DNA from: Panacibacter ginsenosidivorans
GTDB taxonomy: Bacteria; Bacteroidota; Bacteroidia; Chitinophagales; Chitinophagaceae
Direction: 5' to 3'
Assembly: GCF_007971225.1 (NCBI RefSeq)
Contig: NZ_CP042435.1
Span: 4,963,501 to 5,027,500, forward strand
Length of the DNA: 64,000 bases
The notes beneath the pieces are model-generated. The model had not been told where the DNA came from, ran no database searches, and was given only the letters and a program-made list of their open reading frames with translations. Positions 27,358 through 36,832 of the stretch are shown here, in pieces. Position 1 is the stretch's first letter. Each line of letters opens with the position of its first letter. The position numbers and the translations under genes were made by a program.

Positions 27358-29355
27358 TTAATGCACTGCGTGTACTGGTTGGAACATGAGTTCATTCTTT
27401 AGTGCAAACACACCGGTACAAGGAGGTGTTAATGCAAAATCTTTCAGGTCTTTGGCACGCCGCAGAATATCATTAAACATTCTAACCCCGTTTAATGTGC
27501 TTCCCCTAAGAGCCGCATCTCTTACCATCATACTGTCATTGTTGGGGTTATTATCAAAATCAATAGCACCGCCTCTTCCTGCTTTACCAGCCAGGAAGCC
27601 AGAAAGTGTGGCTTGCGTTCCAAACATTACCGGGTCTACATGTGTAAAGAAAGTCTGTAACTCGCCGGAATGACAACCAGTGCAGGTATTAAGTGAAAAT
27701 ACATGGCGTGTGGTTGTATTTTTTATACGTGTAGGGCCTGCTACCTCAACACCATCCCAATGATATGGCTTGGTGGGCAACCCAACTGGCGTATCTAATA
27801 TTTGCGCATGGCCACCCATGAAGAACTTGCCATTACTTAGTGTATCGGGCAATGTATAATTATCTGCATTTATATTGGCCTTATTGGCATTGATCCAGGC
27901 CACCATGGCCCTTACATCAGGATTATCAACCTGGGCATTGTATTTATCCTGCGGAATCTGCGCTACGCGTCTTTCCACTATTGCACGTGGGCTGGCATTG
28001 AGACCAAATTCCCTGAATTCCCATCGCCTGGGTGAACCATCGAGGGGAGCTAGTTCTCTCTCGTTCGTTCTGATAGCGTCGAGATTGGTGTTGCCAACCC
28101 TGTTTCCTGTTCCCCATTTGCTGTACTGGTCTGTAATGGCCTGCAACGCAGCGTTATAGCCCGGGCTGCCTAAAGTAAAATTCTTAAGATTAAACCATTG
28201 TTGTGCCCAGTTTTGAAGGGTGTCACATATATCTGGTTTTGGAATGGCATATTCAATAACACAGGTCATCTCTAAAGGCCTTGTACAATTACTTTCAATA
28301 AGGCAAAATGTAAACCTTCCTTCGCCTGCAGGAATTCCGGCGGCTCTTTCCCGAAGGTCGAAACGATTAACTATAGCTGTTAACTTAAAAGGCGCAAAAC
28401 GCATATCAAGCTGCCCCGAAGGTGACCCTGCATTAAAACTTTTTGTTTGCCACGGCGTAATAATTCTTTGAAATATAAGTGATCTGGCAGGAATTGTGTC
28501 ATCGTTTATTATTTTAACTGACTTCCAGTTATTCAACCATTTTAAGACAAAAGTAGAAAGCTCCGCATCAGTAGGATCTGTGGTTGAACTGGTCTTTGCC
28601 AGATTTTTCATTAACGTTTTAAAGGTCCAGGGCCCATCTATATTTCCGCTTTGCGTACAATAATTCCAGGTACGGGTAGGATCTTCTACAACCTTCAAGT
28701 CTGTTATAAAAATACAGTTCCTTCTTACAGAATCTATCAACTCGTTTGTATTTCCACTCGTGAGACTTGAAATGGAAACTGGCTGGTTCTGATCTAGTTT
28801 TTGTAAGTCAAAAGGTTCCACAATACAATCTTTCGCAGATTTTAATTCACGTCCTGAGAACTGGATTGTCTTGTAATTATCTTTACGCATAGCTGCATCT
28901 ATTTCTATTGCCTTCTGCCTGAATTCGTTTACATCGGCATAGATCTTTGCTGTAAAAACACCATCGCCAGCTACCTTATCGTAGTCTTTGCCATCGTCTC
29001 TTAATATAAGCTCTGCGTTATCATATCTGGTTTTTATGTAAGGCCCTGAATACTTTGCAAATGGATATATGGCCATTATAAGGATATGTTGATTGTCACC
29101 TGGTATTTTTTGAACCAATACATCTTCAGCAGGAGGCGCTTCCCCATTTACACTATCGTAAGGAGTATCTTCTGCCATCATTGGGTCAGGATTCCCATAA
29201 TCAGTCTGTAACAGATAATTATTTGCATTGGAAAAGATGCGATCATACACCGCTGTTTTGTTTTCACGGCTATGAGGAGTACGATTCCATGAGACAATTA
29301 AAATAGTCAATACTGCAGCAGGTAGCAACCACAACGTTTGTTTCGATGTTTTCAT
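27358..29355 (-). CDS. Exported CxxCH protein of unknown function, paralog 3
   Basis: A 665-residue protein, homologous along its length to paralogs 1 and 2 but more diverged. It shares the MKTSK start with an N-terminal hydrophobic segment, ILRDDGKDYDKVAGDGVFT, the VEDPTRTWNYCTQ block, FKLTAIVNRFDLRERAAG and the haem c motif CTGCH at 558-562 with SGELQTFFTHVDP. It ends FQPVHAVH. It lies on the opposite strand and has its own terminator. Conservation concentrates in the FDLRER block, the CxxCH block and the C-terminus, which are probably the functional parts. Function unknown. Confidence 0.85.
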   Translation of the reverse strand: MKTSKQTLWLLPAAVLTILIVSWNRTPHSRENKTAVYDRIFSNANNYLLQTDYGNPDPMMAEDTPYDSVNGEAPPAEDVLVQKIPGDNQHILIMAIYPFAKYSGPYIKTRYDNAELILRDDGKDYDKVAGDGVFTAKIYADVNEFRQKAIEIDAAMRKDNYKTIQFSGRELKSAKDCIVEPFDLQKLDQNQPVSISSLTSGNTNELIDSVRRNCIFITDLKVVEDPTRTWNYCTQSGNIDGPWTFKTLMKNLAKTSSTTDPTDAELSTFVLKWLNNWKSVKIINDDTIPARSLIFQRIITPWQTKSFNAGSPSGQLDMRFAPFKLTAIVNRFDLRERAAGIPAGEGRFTFCLIESNCTRPLEMTCVIEYAIPKPDICDTLQNWAQQWFNLKNFTLGSPGYNAALQAITDQYSKWGTGNRVGNTNLDAIRTNERELAPLDGSPRRWEFREFGLNASPRAIVERRVAQIPQDKYNAQVDNPDVRAMVAWINANKANINADNYTLPDTLSNGKFFMGGHAQILDTPVGLPTKPYHWDGVEVAGPTRIKNTTTRHVFSLNTCTGCHSGELQTFFTHVDPVMFGTQATLSGFLAGKAGRGGAIDFDNNPNNDSMMVRDAALRGSTLNGVRMFNDILRRAKDLKDFALTPPCTGVFALKNELMFQPVHAVH

Positions 29356-30049
29356 ACTAATTGTTATTGTTATGTGGGTTTAAAAGTTTTAACTAAATCT
29401 TTTAATAACTACTTTAAAATCATGCCACATTTTTTTCTGATATGTTTTTTTATCCACTTCTATTTTCAGATACCGGCCTTTTATATAATGGCATCACCTG
29501 TTGCGTCGCAATCCTTTCATCGTTCTGTTGATTGCGGCAACTTTTTTACAGTCTTTTATTTTCATTGGTACCCGCGCAGGAGTTATTTAGTGTTTAGTAG
29601 CACCTGAAATTAAAAATGTAATGATTTGGGAATACTAAAAAGTCTCAAAAGCTACTAACTAAACACAAAAAAAAGGTCTGCAGGGTGGCTTTAAAATAGG
29701 TGGACATTTATATTGGGATTGCAGAAGGGCTGCATTAATAAACTAAAGTAACTTTTCCAAAGAAAGTAAAGAAACCTGCTTTTATTGCTGCAGTAACACG
29801 AAACTTAAAAATTGGATTATCAGCTTAACTAACACAATGTTTGCAAGATAATTAATTTTAATGATGAATATAACCTAGACATACTGAAAAATTTGCTAAT
29901 GAGTAATGCCATTTATTAAAAGATATCCGGTCAAAAGCAAACTTTTTATGCCGGTAATTATACAATAACATGAACAAATAATCAGCTTAAATGTAACATT
30001 CAGGCAGGCATTACGGTAATTAATGTCTGTCCATTCTGTTTATAATTAA
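29356..30049. other. 694-base gap without a gene
   Basis: It must hold the paralog 3 promoter at its left end. One degenerate type A repeat (locus 14) is present. The remainder is AT-rich with frequent stops in all frames; I see no RNA gene or clear hairpin. Confidence 0.5.
29474..29525 (-). repeat. Intergenic repeat, partial type A copy (locus 14)
   Basis: GGCATCACCTGTTGCGTCGC spans the inner core (29500-29510). The CTTGTAC end has diverged. Confidence 0.65.
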
Positions 30050-31885
30050 TTATTCCACCGTCACACTTTTGGCAAGGTTCCTTGGTTTATCTACATCATA
30101 GCCTTTTGCCACACCAATATAATATGCAAGCAATTGCATAGGTATGGTACTAAGCATGGGCGCTACTATTTCATCTGCAGGTGGCATAATAATAACATCG
30201 TCTGCAAGCGTGGGTGAAATAGTATCACCTTCAGTAATTACAGCTATTACTCTGCCCTTGCGTGCTTTTATTTCCTGCATATTGCTCACTACCTTTTCGT
30301 GGTATGAATCTTTGGTGGCAACAAAAACTACAGGCAAAGTGTCGGTTACGAGAGCAATCGGTCCATGTTTCATTTCTGCTGCAGGATAACCTTCTGCATG
30401 TATATAAGAAATCTCTTTTAGCTTTAATGCGCCCTCCAAAGCAATAGGGAAGTTATAGCCACGGCCAAGGTATAGTGCATCTGTAGCATCTTTATATTTT
30501 TCTGCAAGTACTTTTATCGCTTCAGCCTGTGTTAAAACCAATGCTACTTTCTCGGGAATATCTGCCAGTTCTTTGCACAGGTGCATAAAACGTTCATTAT
30601 TGATAGAACCTTTTTCATGCGCTATTTTCAATGCGATCATTGTAAGCACAGCAAGCTGCGCCGTAAAGGCCTTAGTGCTTGCTACACCAATTTCGGGACC
30701 TGCATGTGTATAAGCGCCTGCATGCGATTTACGTGCAATGGAAGAGCCTACCACATTAACAATACCAAGTATAATAGCACCTTGTTCCTTTGCAGTTTCT
30801 ATTGCAACTAATGTATCTGCAGTTTCCCCACTTTGAGAAATAGCAATGATCACATCGCCTTTATGAATAACAGGATTGCGATATCTGAATTCAGAGGCAT
30901 ATTCTACCTCTACAGGTATGCGGCAAAGTTCTTCAATAATGTATTCAGCCACTAAGCCGGCATGCCAGCTTGTACCGCATGCAAGAATAATAATTCGTGG
31001 TGCATTCATGATCTGTTCTGCATACTGGTTCATACCACTGAGTATAATATTACCATGTACTGCATCCAAACGGCCACGTAAACAATCATAGATCGTTTGT
31101 GGTTGTTCAAATATTTCTTTTAACATGAAATGGTCGTAACCGCCTTTTTCAATGGCAGCAAGTTCCATATCAAGTTTGGTTATGAAAGGTGTTTGCTTTT
31201 CATTGCCAAGATTTTTTAGAATTAATTCATCAGGTCTCACTATGGCGATCTCGTAATCATTCACATATACTACTTCTTTGGTGTATTCAATAATTGGTGA
31301 GGCATCACTGGCTAGAAAATGTTCATCTTTGCCAATACCAATTACCAGCGGGCTTCCTTTTCGTGCTGCAATAATGGTTTCCGGGTCATCTTTATGTATG
31401 AGTAATAAACAATAAGCACCCACAACCCTGCGTAAGGCAATGCGCAATGCTTCTTCCAGTGTACACTCGTTTTTCTGCTGAATGTCATCAATGAAATTTA
31501 GCAATACTTCTGTGTCGGTATCACTTTTAAATACGTAGCCTTTTGCAGTAAGCTCCTTTTTGATCTGTGCATAATTCTCAATGATACCGTTATGTATCAT
31601 GGCTATTTTTCCGCTTTGTGAAGTGTGCGGATGCGCATTGCGATCACTTGGCTCTCCATGTGTGGCCCAACGTGTATGGCCAATACCTGTATGACCGCCA
31701 ATGTTTTCACCAACAACCGATTCTTCAAGGTCTGATACACGGCCTTTCTTTTTGAATACATGCAGACCATCATTAATAAGTGCCACACCAGCACTGTCAT
31801 ATCCACGATATTCAAGTCTTTTGAGACCTTTTATGATCACCGGGTAAGCCTGTCTCTTTCCTGTATATCCAACAATTCCACACAT
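30050..31885 (-). CDS. glmS: Glutamine-fructose-6-phosphate aminotransferase (isomerizing)
   Basis: A 611-residue cytosolic enzyme that makes glucosamine-6-phosphate for peptidoglycan and LPS. The N-terminal glutaminase has nucleophile Cys2 in MCGIVGYTG and the GHTRWATHG substrate loop. The C-terminal half has two SIS isomerase domains (ILACGTSWHAG; ISQSGETADT; LYLGRGYNFPIALEGALKLKE) and ends KSVTVE, the conserved C-terminal tail. No glmS ribozyme-like leader is apparent. Confidence 0.97.
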   Translation of the reverse strand: MCGIVGYTGKRQAYPVIIKGLKRLEYRGYDSAGVALINDGLHVFKKKGRVSDLEESVVGENIGGHTGIGHTRWATHGEPSDRNAHPHTSQSGKIAMIHNGIIENYAQIKKELTAKGYVFKSDTDTEVLLNFIDDIQQKNECTLEEALRIALRRVVGAYCLLLIHKDDPETIIAARKGSPLVIGIGKDEHFLASDASPIIEYTKEVVYVNDYEIAIVRPDELILKNLGNEKQTPFITKLDMELAAIEKGGYDHFMLKEIFEQPQTIYDCLRGRLDAVHGNIILSGMNQYAEQIMNAPRIIILACGTSWHAGLVAEYIIEELCRIPVEVEYASEFRYRNPVIHKGDVIIAISQSGETADTLVAIETAKEQGAIILGIVNVVGSSIARKSHAGAYTHAGPEIGVASTKAFTAQLAVLTMIALKIAHEKGSINNERFMHLCKELADIPEKVALVLTQAEAIKVLAEKYKDATDALYLGRGYNFPIALEGALKLKEISYIHAEGYPAAEMKHGPIALVTDTLPVVFVATKDSYHEKVVSNMQEIKARKGRVIAVITEGDTISPTLADDVIIMPPADEIVAPMLSTIPMQLLAYYIGVAKGYDVDKPRNLAKSVTVE

Positions 31886-32002
31886 AGCGTATATTTTAAA
31901 TTGGGTGCAATATCTAAAATTTATTTCTTTTACACCTCTTTAGGTGTCATCTTCATCTGGCGGCAATCGAAGAGAAGTATTATAATGACGTACCTGCTGA
32001 AA

Positions 32003-32070
32003 AGCGAACAAGGCGCTTAAGTGTGCGACGCAACGGAAGTCTCATATTTGCAAAAAGCCTGGTACAAAAT
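32003..32070 (+). repeat. Intergenic repeat, type A half element (locus 15)
   Basis: Core AAGTGTGCGACGCAAC at 32019-32034, then GGAAGTCTCATATTTGC and the outer tail AAAAGCCTGGTACAAAA. Confidence 0.82.
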
Positions 32071-32134
32071 TAACCTTTTGTGAAAATAAGGAATAGCTGA
32101 ATTTTAACACCAGAATAAGCTTAAATATTGTTGT

Positions 32135-32737
32135 ATGGAAGAGAAATTTGATTGTTCAAAAAATTATATTTTAGAAGACGAACGCGTGTTACTAAGGCCT
32201 TTACAAAAAGAAGACCATTCTTTTTTATTACCATTTGCAATGAATGAACCTGATCTTTGGAAATTTTCTCTTGTAACTGCTGCAGGTGAGGAAGGGCTTT
32301 CTTATTACCTGCAACTGGCTCTCGATGCAAGAAAAGAATGCAGGGAATATCCTTTTATAGTATTTGATAAGATGAAAAATGAATATGCGGGCAGCACCAG
32401 GTTCTATGATATCAACTTACCCTTTCAAACCTTACAACTTGGGTACACATGGTATGGTCAAAATTTTCAGGGAACAGGTCTTAACAGGCATTGCAAATTT
32501 TTATTGCTCTCCTTTGCATTTGAAAATACAGGTATGGAGCGGGTGGAATTCAGGGCCGATAATGATAACGCAAGAAGTATTGCTGCAATGAAAAGTATTG
32601 GCTGTAAAGTGGATGGTGTGTTAAGGCGTAATATGCCAAAACGTGATGGCGGCCGCCGGGATTCAATAGTGCTAAGCATTTTAAAAGATGAATGGTTTGG
32701 TGGAGTAAAAGAAATGCTGGCTGCCAGGTTGAAATAA
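32135..32737 (+). CDS. GNAT-family N-acetyltransferase (RimJ/RimL-like)
   Basis: A 200-residue acetyltransferase. The RimJ/RimL pattern is seen: LEDERVLLRPLQKEDHSFL at the N-terminus, then IVFDKMKNEYAGSTRFYDI, LGYTWYGQNFQGTGLNRHCK as the acetyl-CoA pyrophosphate loop, and FRADNDNARSIAAMKSIGCKVDGVLRRN near the end. Such enzymes acetylate protein N-termini, antibiotics or small amines. The acceptor is unknown. It is a single gene. Confidence 0.87.
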   Translation: MEEKFDCSKNYILEDERVLLRPLQKEDHSFLLPFAMNEPDLWKFSLVTAAGEEGLSYYLQLALDARKECREYPFIVFDKMKNEYAGSTRFYDINLPFQTLQLGYTWYGQNFQGTGLNRHCKFLLLSFAFENTGMERVEFRADNDNARSIAAMKSIGCKVDGVLRRNMPKRDGGRRDSIVLSILKDEWFGGVKEMLAARLK

Positions 32738-32903
32738 TTGATACATTGTTTACAGCTTTATTTTCCTCTTCAATTATTTTAAAGAGCTTTTCATTATTTA
32801 TTGCTTATAAAATTCGTAGCATTGTGTAAACGATTACGCTGTTTTACGGTCAACCATATTCATAAAAATGTGAAGGCATTCTTCACTTTTATAACCTTAT
32901 ACA

Positions 32904-34091
32904 ATGAGCAAGCTTACGCAAGAGGTTTCCGCAACTGAAAAAAAATATAGTATTCCGGAGAAACTAAAATCTTATATAAATAAAGAAACTTTAGTGGTCC
33001 GTTCTCCCGGAAGAATTAACCTTATTGGTGAGCATACTGATTATAACGAGGGCTTTGTACTGCCTGCCGCAATTGATAAAGCTGCGTGGGTTGCTATTAC
33101 ACCACGTAAGGATAACATCATTCATTTGTTTTCTGTTGATCTCGGGGAAGAATATGAAACAACTACTAGCGCTCTTATCCCTTCTTTGAAACATGCCTGG
33201 TATGATTATATCCTTGGCGTTACAGACCAGTTCAAAAAAACAGGTTTTACCATTAATGGTTTTGATGCCGCACTAACTGCGGATATTCCGATAGGAGCAG
33301 GCCTTTCTTCTTCTGCTGCTATAGAATGTGCCGTTGCTTTTGCTTTGAATGAATGGTTGCAGGCAGGCTTAACCAAACTGGAAATGGTTAAAATTGCACA
33401 GAAAGCAGAGAATGAATATGTAGGGCTTCAGTGTGGTATTATGGATATGTTTGCAAGTATGTTCGGTAAACAAAATCATGTGATAAAACTCGATTGCCGC
33501 TCACTGGAATACCAATATGAACCACTTAACCTTGATGGTTATAAAGTGATACTCTTTGATACCAATGTTAAACATACACTCGCTTCATCTCAGTATAATG
33601 TAAGACGACAGCAATGCGAAACCGGTGTAAGCCTTGTGCAGCAACATATTTCAGGCATAAACAGCTTGCGAGATGTGGATATAAGCATGCTCAATAAATA
33701 TGTACAACCTCAAAATAAAGAAGTATATCAGCGATGCAGGTTTGTGGTAGAAGAAATTGAACGTTTGCAGGAAGCTTGTATCGACCTGGAGAAAAATGAT
33801 ATAGAAGCGTTCGGCTTAAAGATGTATGAGACGCATATGGGTCTAAGTAATTTATATGAAGTAAGTTGCTCAGAACTTGATTTTCTTGTGGATTATGTAA
33901 AAAATAATCCTGCAGTAGCCGGTGCACGCATGATGGGCGGAGGTTTTGGCGGCTGTACCATTAACCTTGTCAAAAACGAAGCTGTGGATGAACTTACATA
34001 TCAGTTAAAGGCTGCTTATGCTAAAGCTATGCGAAAAGAGTTAAAGGTATATGTTGCACAGATCGGATCAGGAACAGCTCGTATAAATTAA
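32904..34091 (+). CDS. galK: Galactokinase
   Basis: A 395-residue GHMP kinase that phosphorylates galactose at C1 in the Leloir pathway. Motif 1 is GRINLIGEHTDYNEG (residues 36-50), the phosphate loop is IPIGAGLSSSAAIECA, and motif 3 is ARMMGGGFGGCTINLV. The catalytic Asp lies in LQCGIMDMFAS. galT and galE are not adjacent, so it is probably a stand-alone gene here. The length and motifs match the family well. Confidence 0.96.
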   Translation: MSKLTQEVSATEKKYSIPEKLKSYINKETLVVRSPGRINLIGEHTDYNEGFVLPAAIDKAAWVAITPRKDNIIHLFSVDLGEEYETTTSALIPSLKHAWYDYILGVTDQFKKTGFTINGFDAALTADIPIGAGLSSSAAIECAVAFALNEWLQAGLTKLEMVKIAQKAENEYVGLQCGIMDMFASMFGKQNHVIKLDCRSLEYQYEPLNLDGYKVILFDTNVKHTLASSQYNVRRQQCETGVSLVQQHISGINSLRDVDISMLNKYVQPQNKEVYQRCRFVVEEIERLQEACIDLEKNDIEAFGLKMYETHMGLSNLYEVSCSELDFLVDYVKNNPAVAGARMMGGGFGGCTINLVKNEAVDELTYQLKAAYAKAMRKELKVYVAQIGSGTARIN

Positions 34092-34104
34092 GTATCTTTT
34101 TTTT

Positions 34105-34175
34105 AGCCCGGCTACACAAAAACAATTATGCTTCCCTTGCGTCGCACTCTTGTACTTTCTATTCTTTATGCAGCA
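34105..34175 (-). repeat. Intergenic repeat, type A half element with loop (locus 16)
   Basis: Outer tail TAGCCCGGCTACACAAAA, core CTTGCGTCGCACTCTTGTAC at 34136-34155, then the loop-like TTTCTATTCTTTATGCAGC. The opposite arm has been lost. Confidence 0.88.
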
Positions 34176-34313
34176 CAACTCATCTGCTTGTTTAATTGCG
34201 AAACAAATAAATTCTCTATTCCTTTTTAAGTATGATCCTCGTTGAAATTTTGTGTGCAGAAATATTAACTGCACACTTAAAACAATTGTAGATATTGATA
34301 ATAATATACCTGC

Positions 34314-34350
34314 AAAAAAATAGCCACGATAAGACTATCGCGGCTTTTTT
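34314..34350. terminator. Bidirectional hairpin terminator between galK and eutC
   Basis: AGCCACGATA (34322-34331) and TATCGCGGCT (34336-34345) pair with one mismatch. A7 on the left and T6 on the right flank it. It can serve both converging genes. Confidence 0.75.
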
Positions 34351-34555
34351 CAACCCTAAACCCTTAAAAAACTGCTGTAAGATAAGTTTCACTTTGGATA
34401 TATGCAAGAAGTTTTTTTACCACTTCTGAATTAATGTTTCAAAAAAAGAATGCTGGCTGAAAAATGCCAAAATTGTACAAGAATTTAATAAGATTTGTGT
34501 AGTTATATAAGTCCATAAAAAAACTGACGATCCATTATTGTTGCTTAAAAATAGG

Positions 34556-35317
34556 TTAGCTTATTGCTTTAATGTTATCTTTTAAATGCACTCCTGATAT
34601 TTTTAAACGTATCGATTCAGTAATCATATAGAAAATTTTATCCGCAGCAGTTGCGTAGCTCATTCCTTCGGGTCTTATGTTGGAAATACAGTTTCTTGAT
34701 TCATCCGTCAGACCAACTGATGGATTATAAGTTAGATATGCGCTCATGCTGTCTGCAGCAGTGAGACCCGGCCTTTCACCAATTAATATAACAGATAGTT
34801 TTACTTTTAATAAATTTCCGGTCTCATCACTTACTGCAACACGACCTTGTTCAACAATACAAAACGGAGCAATAGAAATTTTTTGTTCCCGCAACATTGG
34901 AACCAATAGCAATAAAAGATTTACTGCATGCATATTTACTGCAGTTGATGATAAGCCATCAGCAATGCAGATACATATATCATACCCTTTGCTTTTGAAG
35001 TTGTTGAGTTTATTTATTGATTTTTCATTTAATCTTCTGCCAAGATCCGGCCTTTGTAAATAAACATGCCTGTCTGTTGCGCTGCTACGTAAAAAGAAAA
35101 CCGGTTGCTGAAATAATTGAAGTGCAGTAAAAATTTGCTCTTTCTCGAAATGAGAGAAGACGGCATCTCTTGCATTAGCATGTGCCATTTTGAATTGTAA
35201 TGCTTCCTCTATGGGAACTGAAACACCTGTTCTGCCCAATGCAATTCTTGCATTCGTAAAACTGCGCAATGATGTCCATGCATCCACATGGTTAATATGA
35301 TCTTTCTTTTCTATCAA
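34556..35317 (-). CDS. eutC: Ethanolamine ammonia-lyase small subunit
   Basis: A 253-residue subunit of the adenosylcobalamin-dependent lyase that splits ethanolamine into acetaldehyde and ammonia. Family sequences are WTSLRSFTNARIALGRTGVSVP at the N-terminus, then RPDLGRRLNEKS, ADGLSSTAV, IGERPGLTAADSMSAYLTY and the C-terminal GMSYATAADK. Its start codon is TTG and overlaps the eutB stop in a TTGA arrangement, so the two are translationally coupled. Confidence 0.96.
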   Translation of the reverse strand: MIEKKDHINHVDAWTSLRSFTNARIALGRTGVSVPIEEALQFKMAHANARDAVFSHFEKEQIFTALQLFQQPVFFLRSSATDRHVYLQRPDLGRRLNEKSINKLNNFKSKGYDICICIADGLSSTAVNMHAVNLLLLLVPMLREQKISIAPFCIVEQGRVAVSDETGNLLKVKLSVILIGERPGLTAADSMSAYLTYNPSVGLTDESRNCISNIRPEGMSYATAADKIFYMITESIRLKISGVHLKDNIKAIS

Positions 35318-36690
35318 AATGATTGCAATAATAATTTATGTGAGGCATTTACAGGTAACTGGTTACCTGTTTCATCAATAACACCTTGTTTTATTAGCCA
35401 TGATTCAAACTCAGGGGCAGGTCTTAAATTCAAAGCTTTTCTTACGAACAAAGTATCATGAAAAGAAGTTGATTGATAATTGAGCATTATATCATCTGCA
35501 CCAGGAACGCCAATGATAAAATTGCAACCTGCAACGCCAAGAAGTATTAATAGGTTATCCATATCATCCTGATCTGCTTCTGCATGGTTGGTATAGCAAA
35601 CATCCATGCCCATGGGTACACCAAGCATCTTTGCGCAGAAATGATCTTCCAATGCCGCACGCATTATTTGTTTACCATCATACAAATACTCAGGACCAAT
35701 AAAACCAACAACAGAATTTACAATATGTGGTTTAAAATGTCTGGCTACTGCATAGCTTCTTGCTTCGCATGTTTGCTGGTCAACACCTTCATTTGCATTA
35801 GCAGATAAAGAAGAGCCTTGTCCCGTTTCAAAGTACATAACGTTTTTACCAACTGTTCCCCGGTTCAATGATAAGGCTGCGTCATATGCTTCTTTCAATA
35901 AAGAAAGATTTACGCCAAAGCTGCCGTTTGTTTTTTCTGTTCCGCCAATAGATTGAAATGCAAGATCAACAGGTGCGCCTTGCTTAATTAATTGAATAGT
36001 TGTTGTAAGATGACACAATACACATGATTGTGTTGGGATAGAAAATTTATTGATCAACCCATCAAGCATCTGCAATAAAGTATAAACATGTGCAGGGCTA
36101 TCTGTTGCAGGATTAATACCAATTACTGCATCGCCGCTTGCATACAATAAGCCATCCACGATACTTGCTGCAATTCCTTTTGGGTCATCTGTAGGATGAT
36201 TAGGCTGCAGCCTCGCAGAGAATCTTCCTTTTAAGCCAATAGTATTTCTGAAACGTGTAACTACTTCGCATTTTTGTGCGGCAAGAATAAGATCCTGGTT
36301 GCGCATGATCTTGCTAACTGCTGCGATCATCTCCGGTGTAAAAGCAAATTGCATTTGTTGCAATGTATGTGTATCAGCAGCATCACTCAATAACCAATCT
36401 CTTAACTGACCAACTGTGAATGAACTGATTAAAGTAAATGCATTCTTATCATGTGCATCTGTAATGAGCCTTGTTATTTCATCCTGCTCGTATGGAATAA
36501 CAGCTTCATTCAAAAATGTTTTCAGTGGAACATCTGCCAAACACATTTGTGCGGCAACTCTTTCCTGGTAGGTTTCAGCAGCAAAACCCGCCAATGCATC
36601 GCCACTTCTGAAGGGCGTTGCTTTTGCCATCAATGTTTTTAGATCATTGAATTGATAAGTGTGTTGTTGTATGGTATGTTTGTATAACAA
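35314..36690 (-). CDS. eutB: Ethanolamine ammonia-lyase large subunit
   Basis: A 458-residue TIM-barrel catalytic subunit that binds the B12 cofactor together with EutC. Family sequences include FNDLKTLMAKATPFRSGDALAG at the N-terminus, RFRNTIGLKGRFSARLQPNHPTDD, FETGQGSSLSANAN and GVPMGMDVCYTNHAEADQDD. The start is a TTG. The next ATG would cut into the conserved first helix, so the TTG is preferred. No eut microcompartment shell gene is near; the acetaldehyde-processing enzymes must lie elsewhere. Confidence 0.96.
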   Translation of the reverse strand: MLYKHTIQQHTYQFNDLKTLMAKATPFRSGDALAGFAAETYQERVAAQMCLADVPLKTFLNEAVIPYEQDEITRLITDAHDKNAFTLISSFTVGQLRDWLLSDAADTHTLQQMQFAFTPEMIAAVSKIMRNQDLILAAQKCEVVTRFRNTIGLKGRFSARLQPNHPTDDPKGIAASIVDGLLYASGDAVIGINPATDSPAHVYTLLQMLDGLINKFSIPTQSCVLCHLTTTIQLIKQGAPVDLAFQSIGGTEKTNGSFGVNLSLLKEAYDAALSLNRGTVGKNVMYFETGQGSSLSANANEGVDQQTCEARSYAVARHFKPHIVNSVVGFIGPEYLYDGKQIMRAALEDHFCAKMLGVPMGMDVCYTNHAEADQDDMDNLLILLGVAGCNFIIGVPGADDIMLNYQSTSFHDTLFVRKALNLRPAPEFESWLIKQGVIDETGNQLPVNASHKLLLQSF

Positions 36691-36769
36691 CGTTGTTATT
36701 CTGTTTTGTGAAAATTAAATATGAAGATTTTCACGTTTCACGTTTGACTTTTCACTTGGTGAATTTTAT

Positions 36770-36832
36770 TCTTCAGTACAAGAGTGCGACGCAACGAAAG
36801 TTTAATAGCAGCACCAAAGTCTGGTTCATAAA
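36770..36832 (+). repeat. Intergenic repeat, type A half element (locus 17)
   Basis: Core GTACAAGAGTGCGACGCAAC at 36776-36795 and outer tail AAAGTCTGGTTCATAAAA. The tail supplies the TGA stop codon of the permease gene on the other strand (36826-36828). Confidence 0.92.

Noticed and set aside
29356-30049. Hidden RNA gene in the 694-base gap before glmS
   Set aside because: Apart from a partial repeat I found no strong hairpin, no GC-rich island and no terminator.
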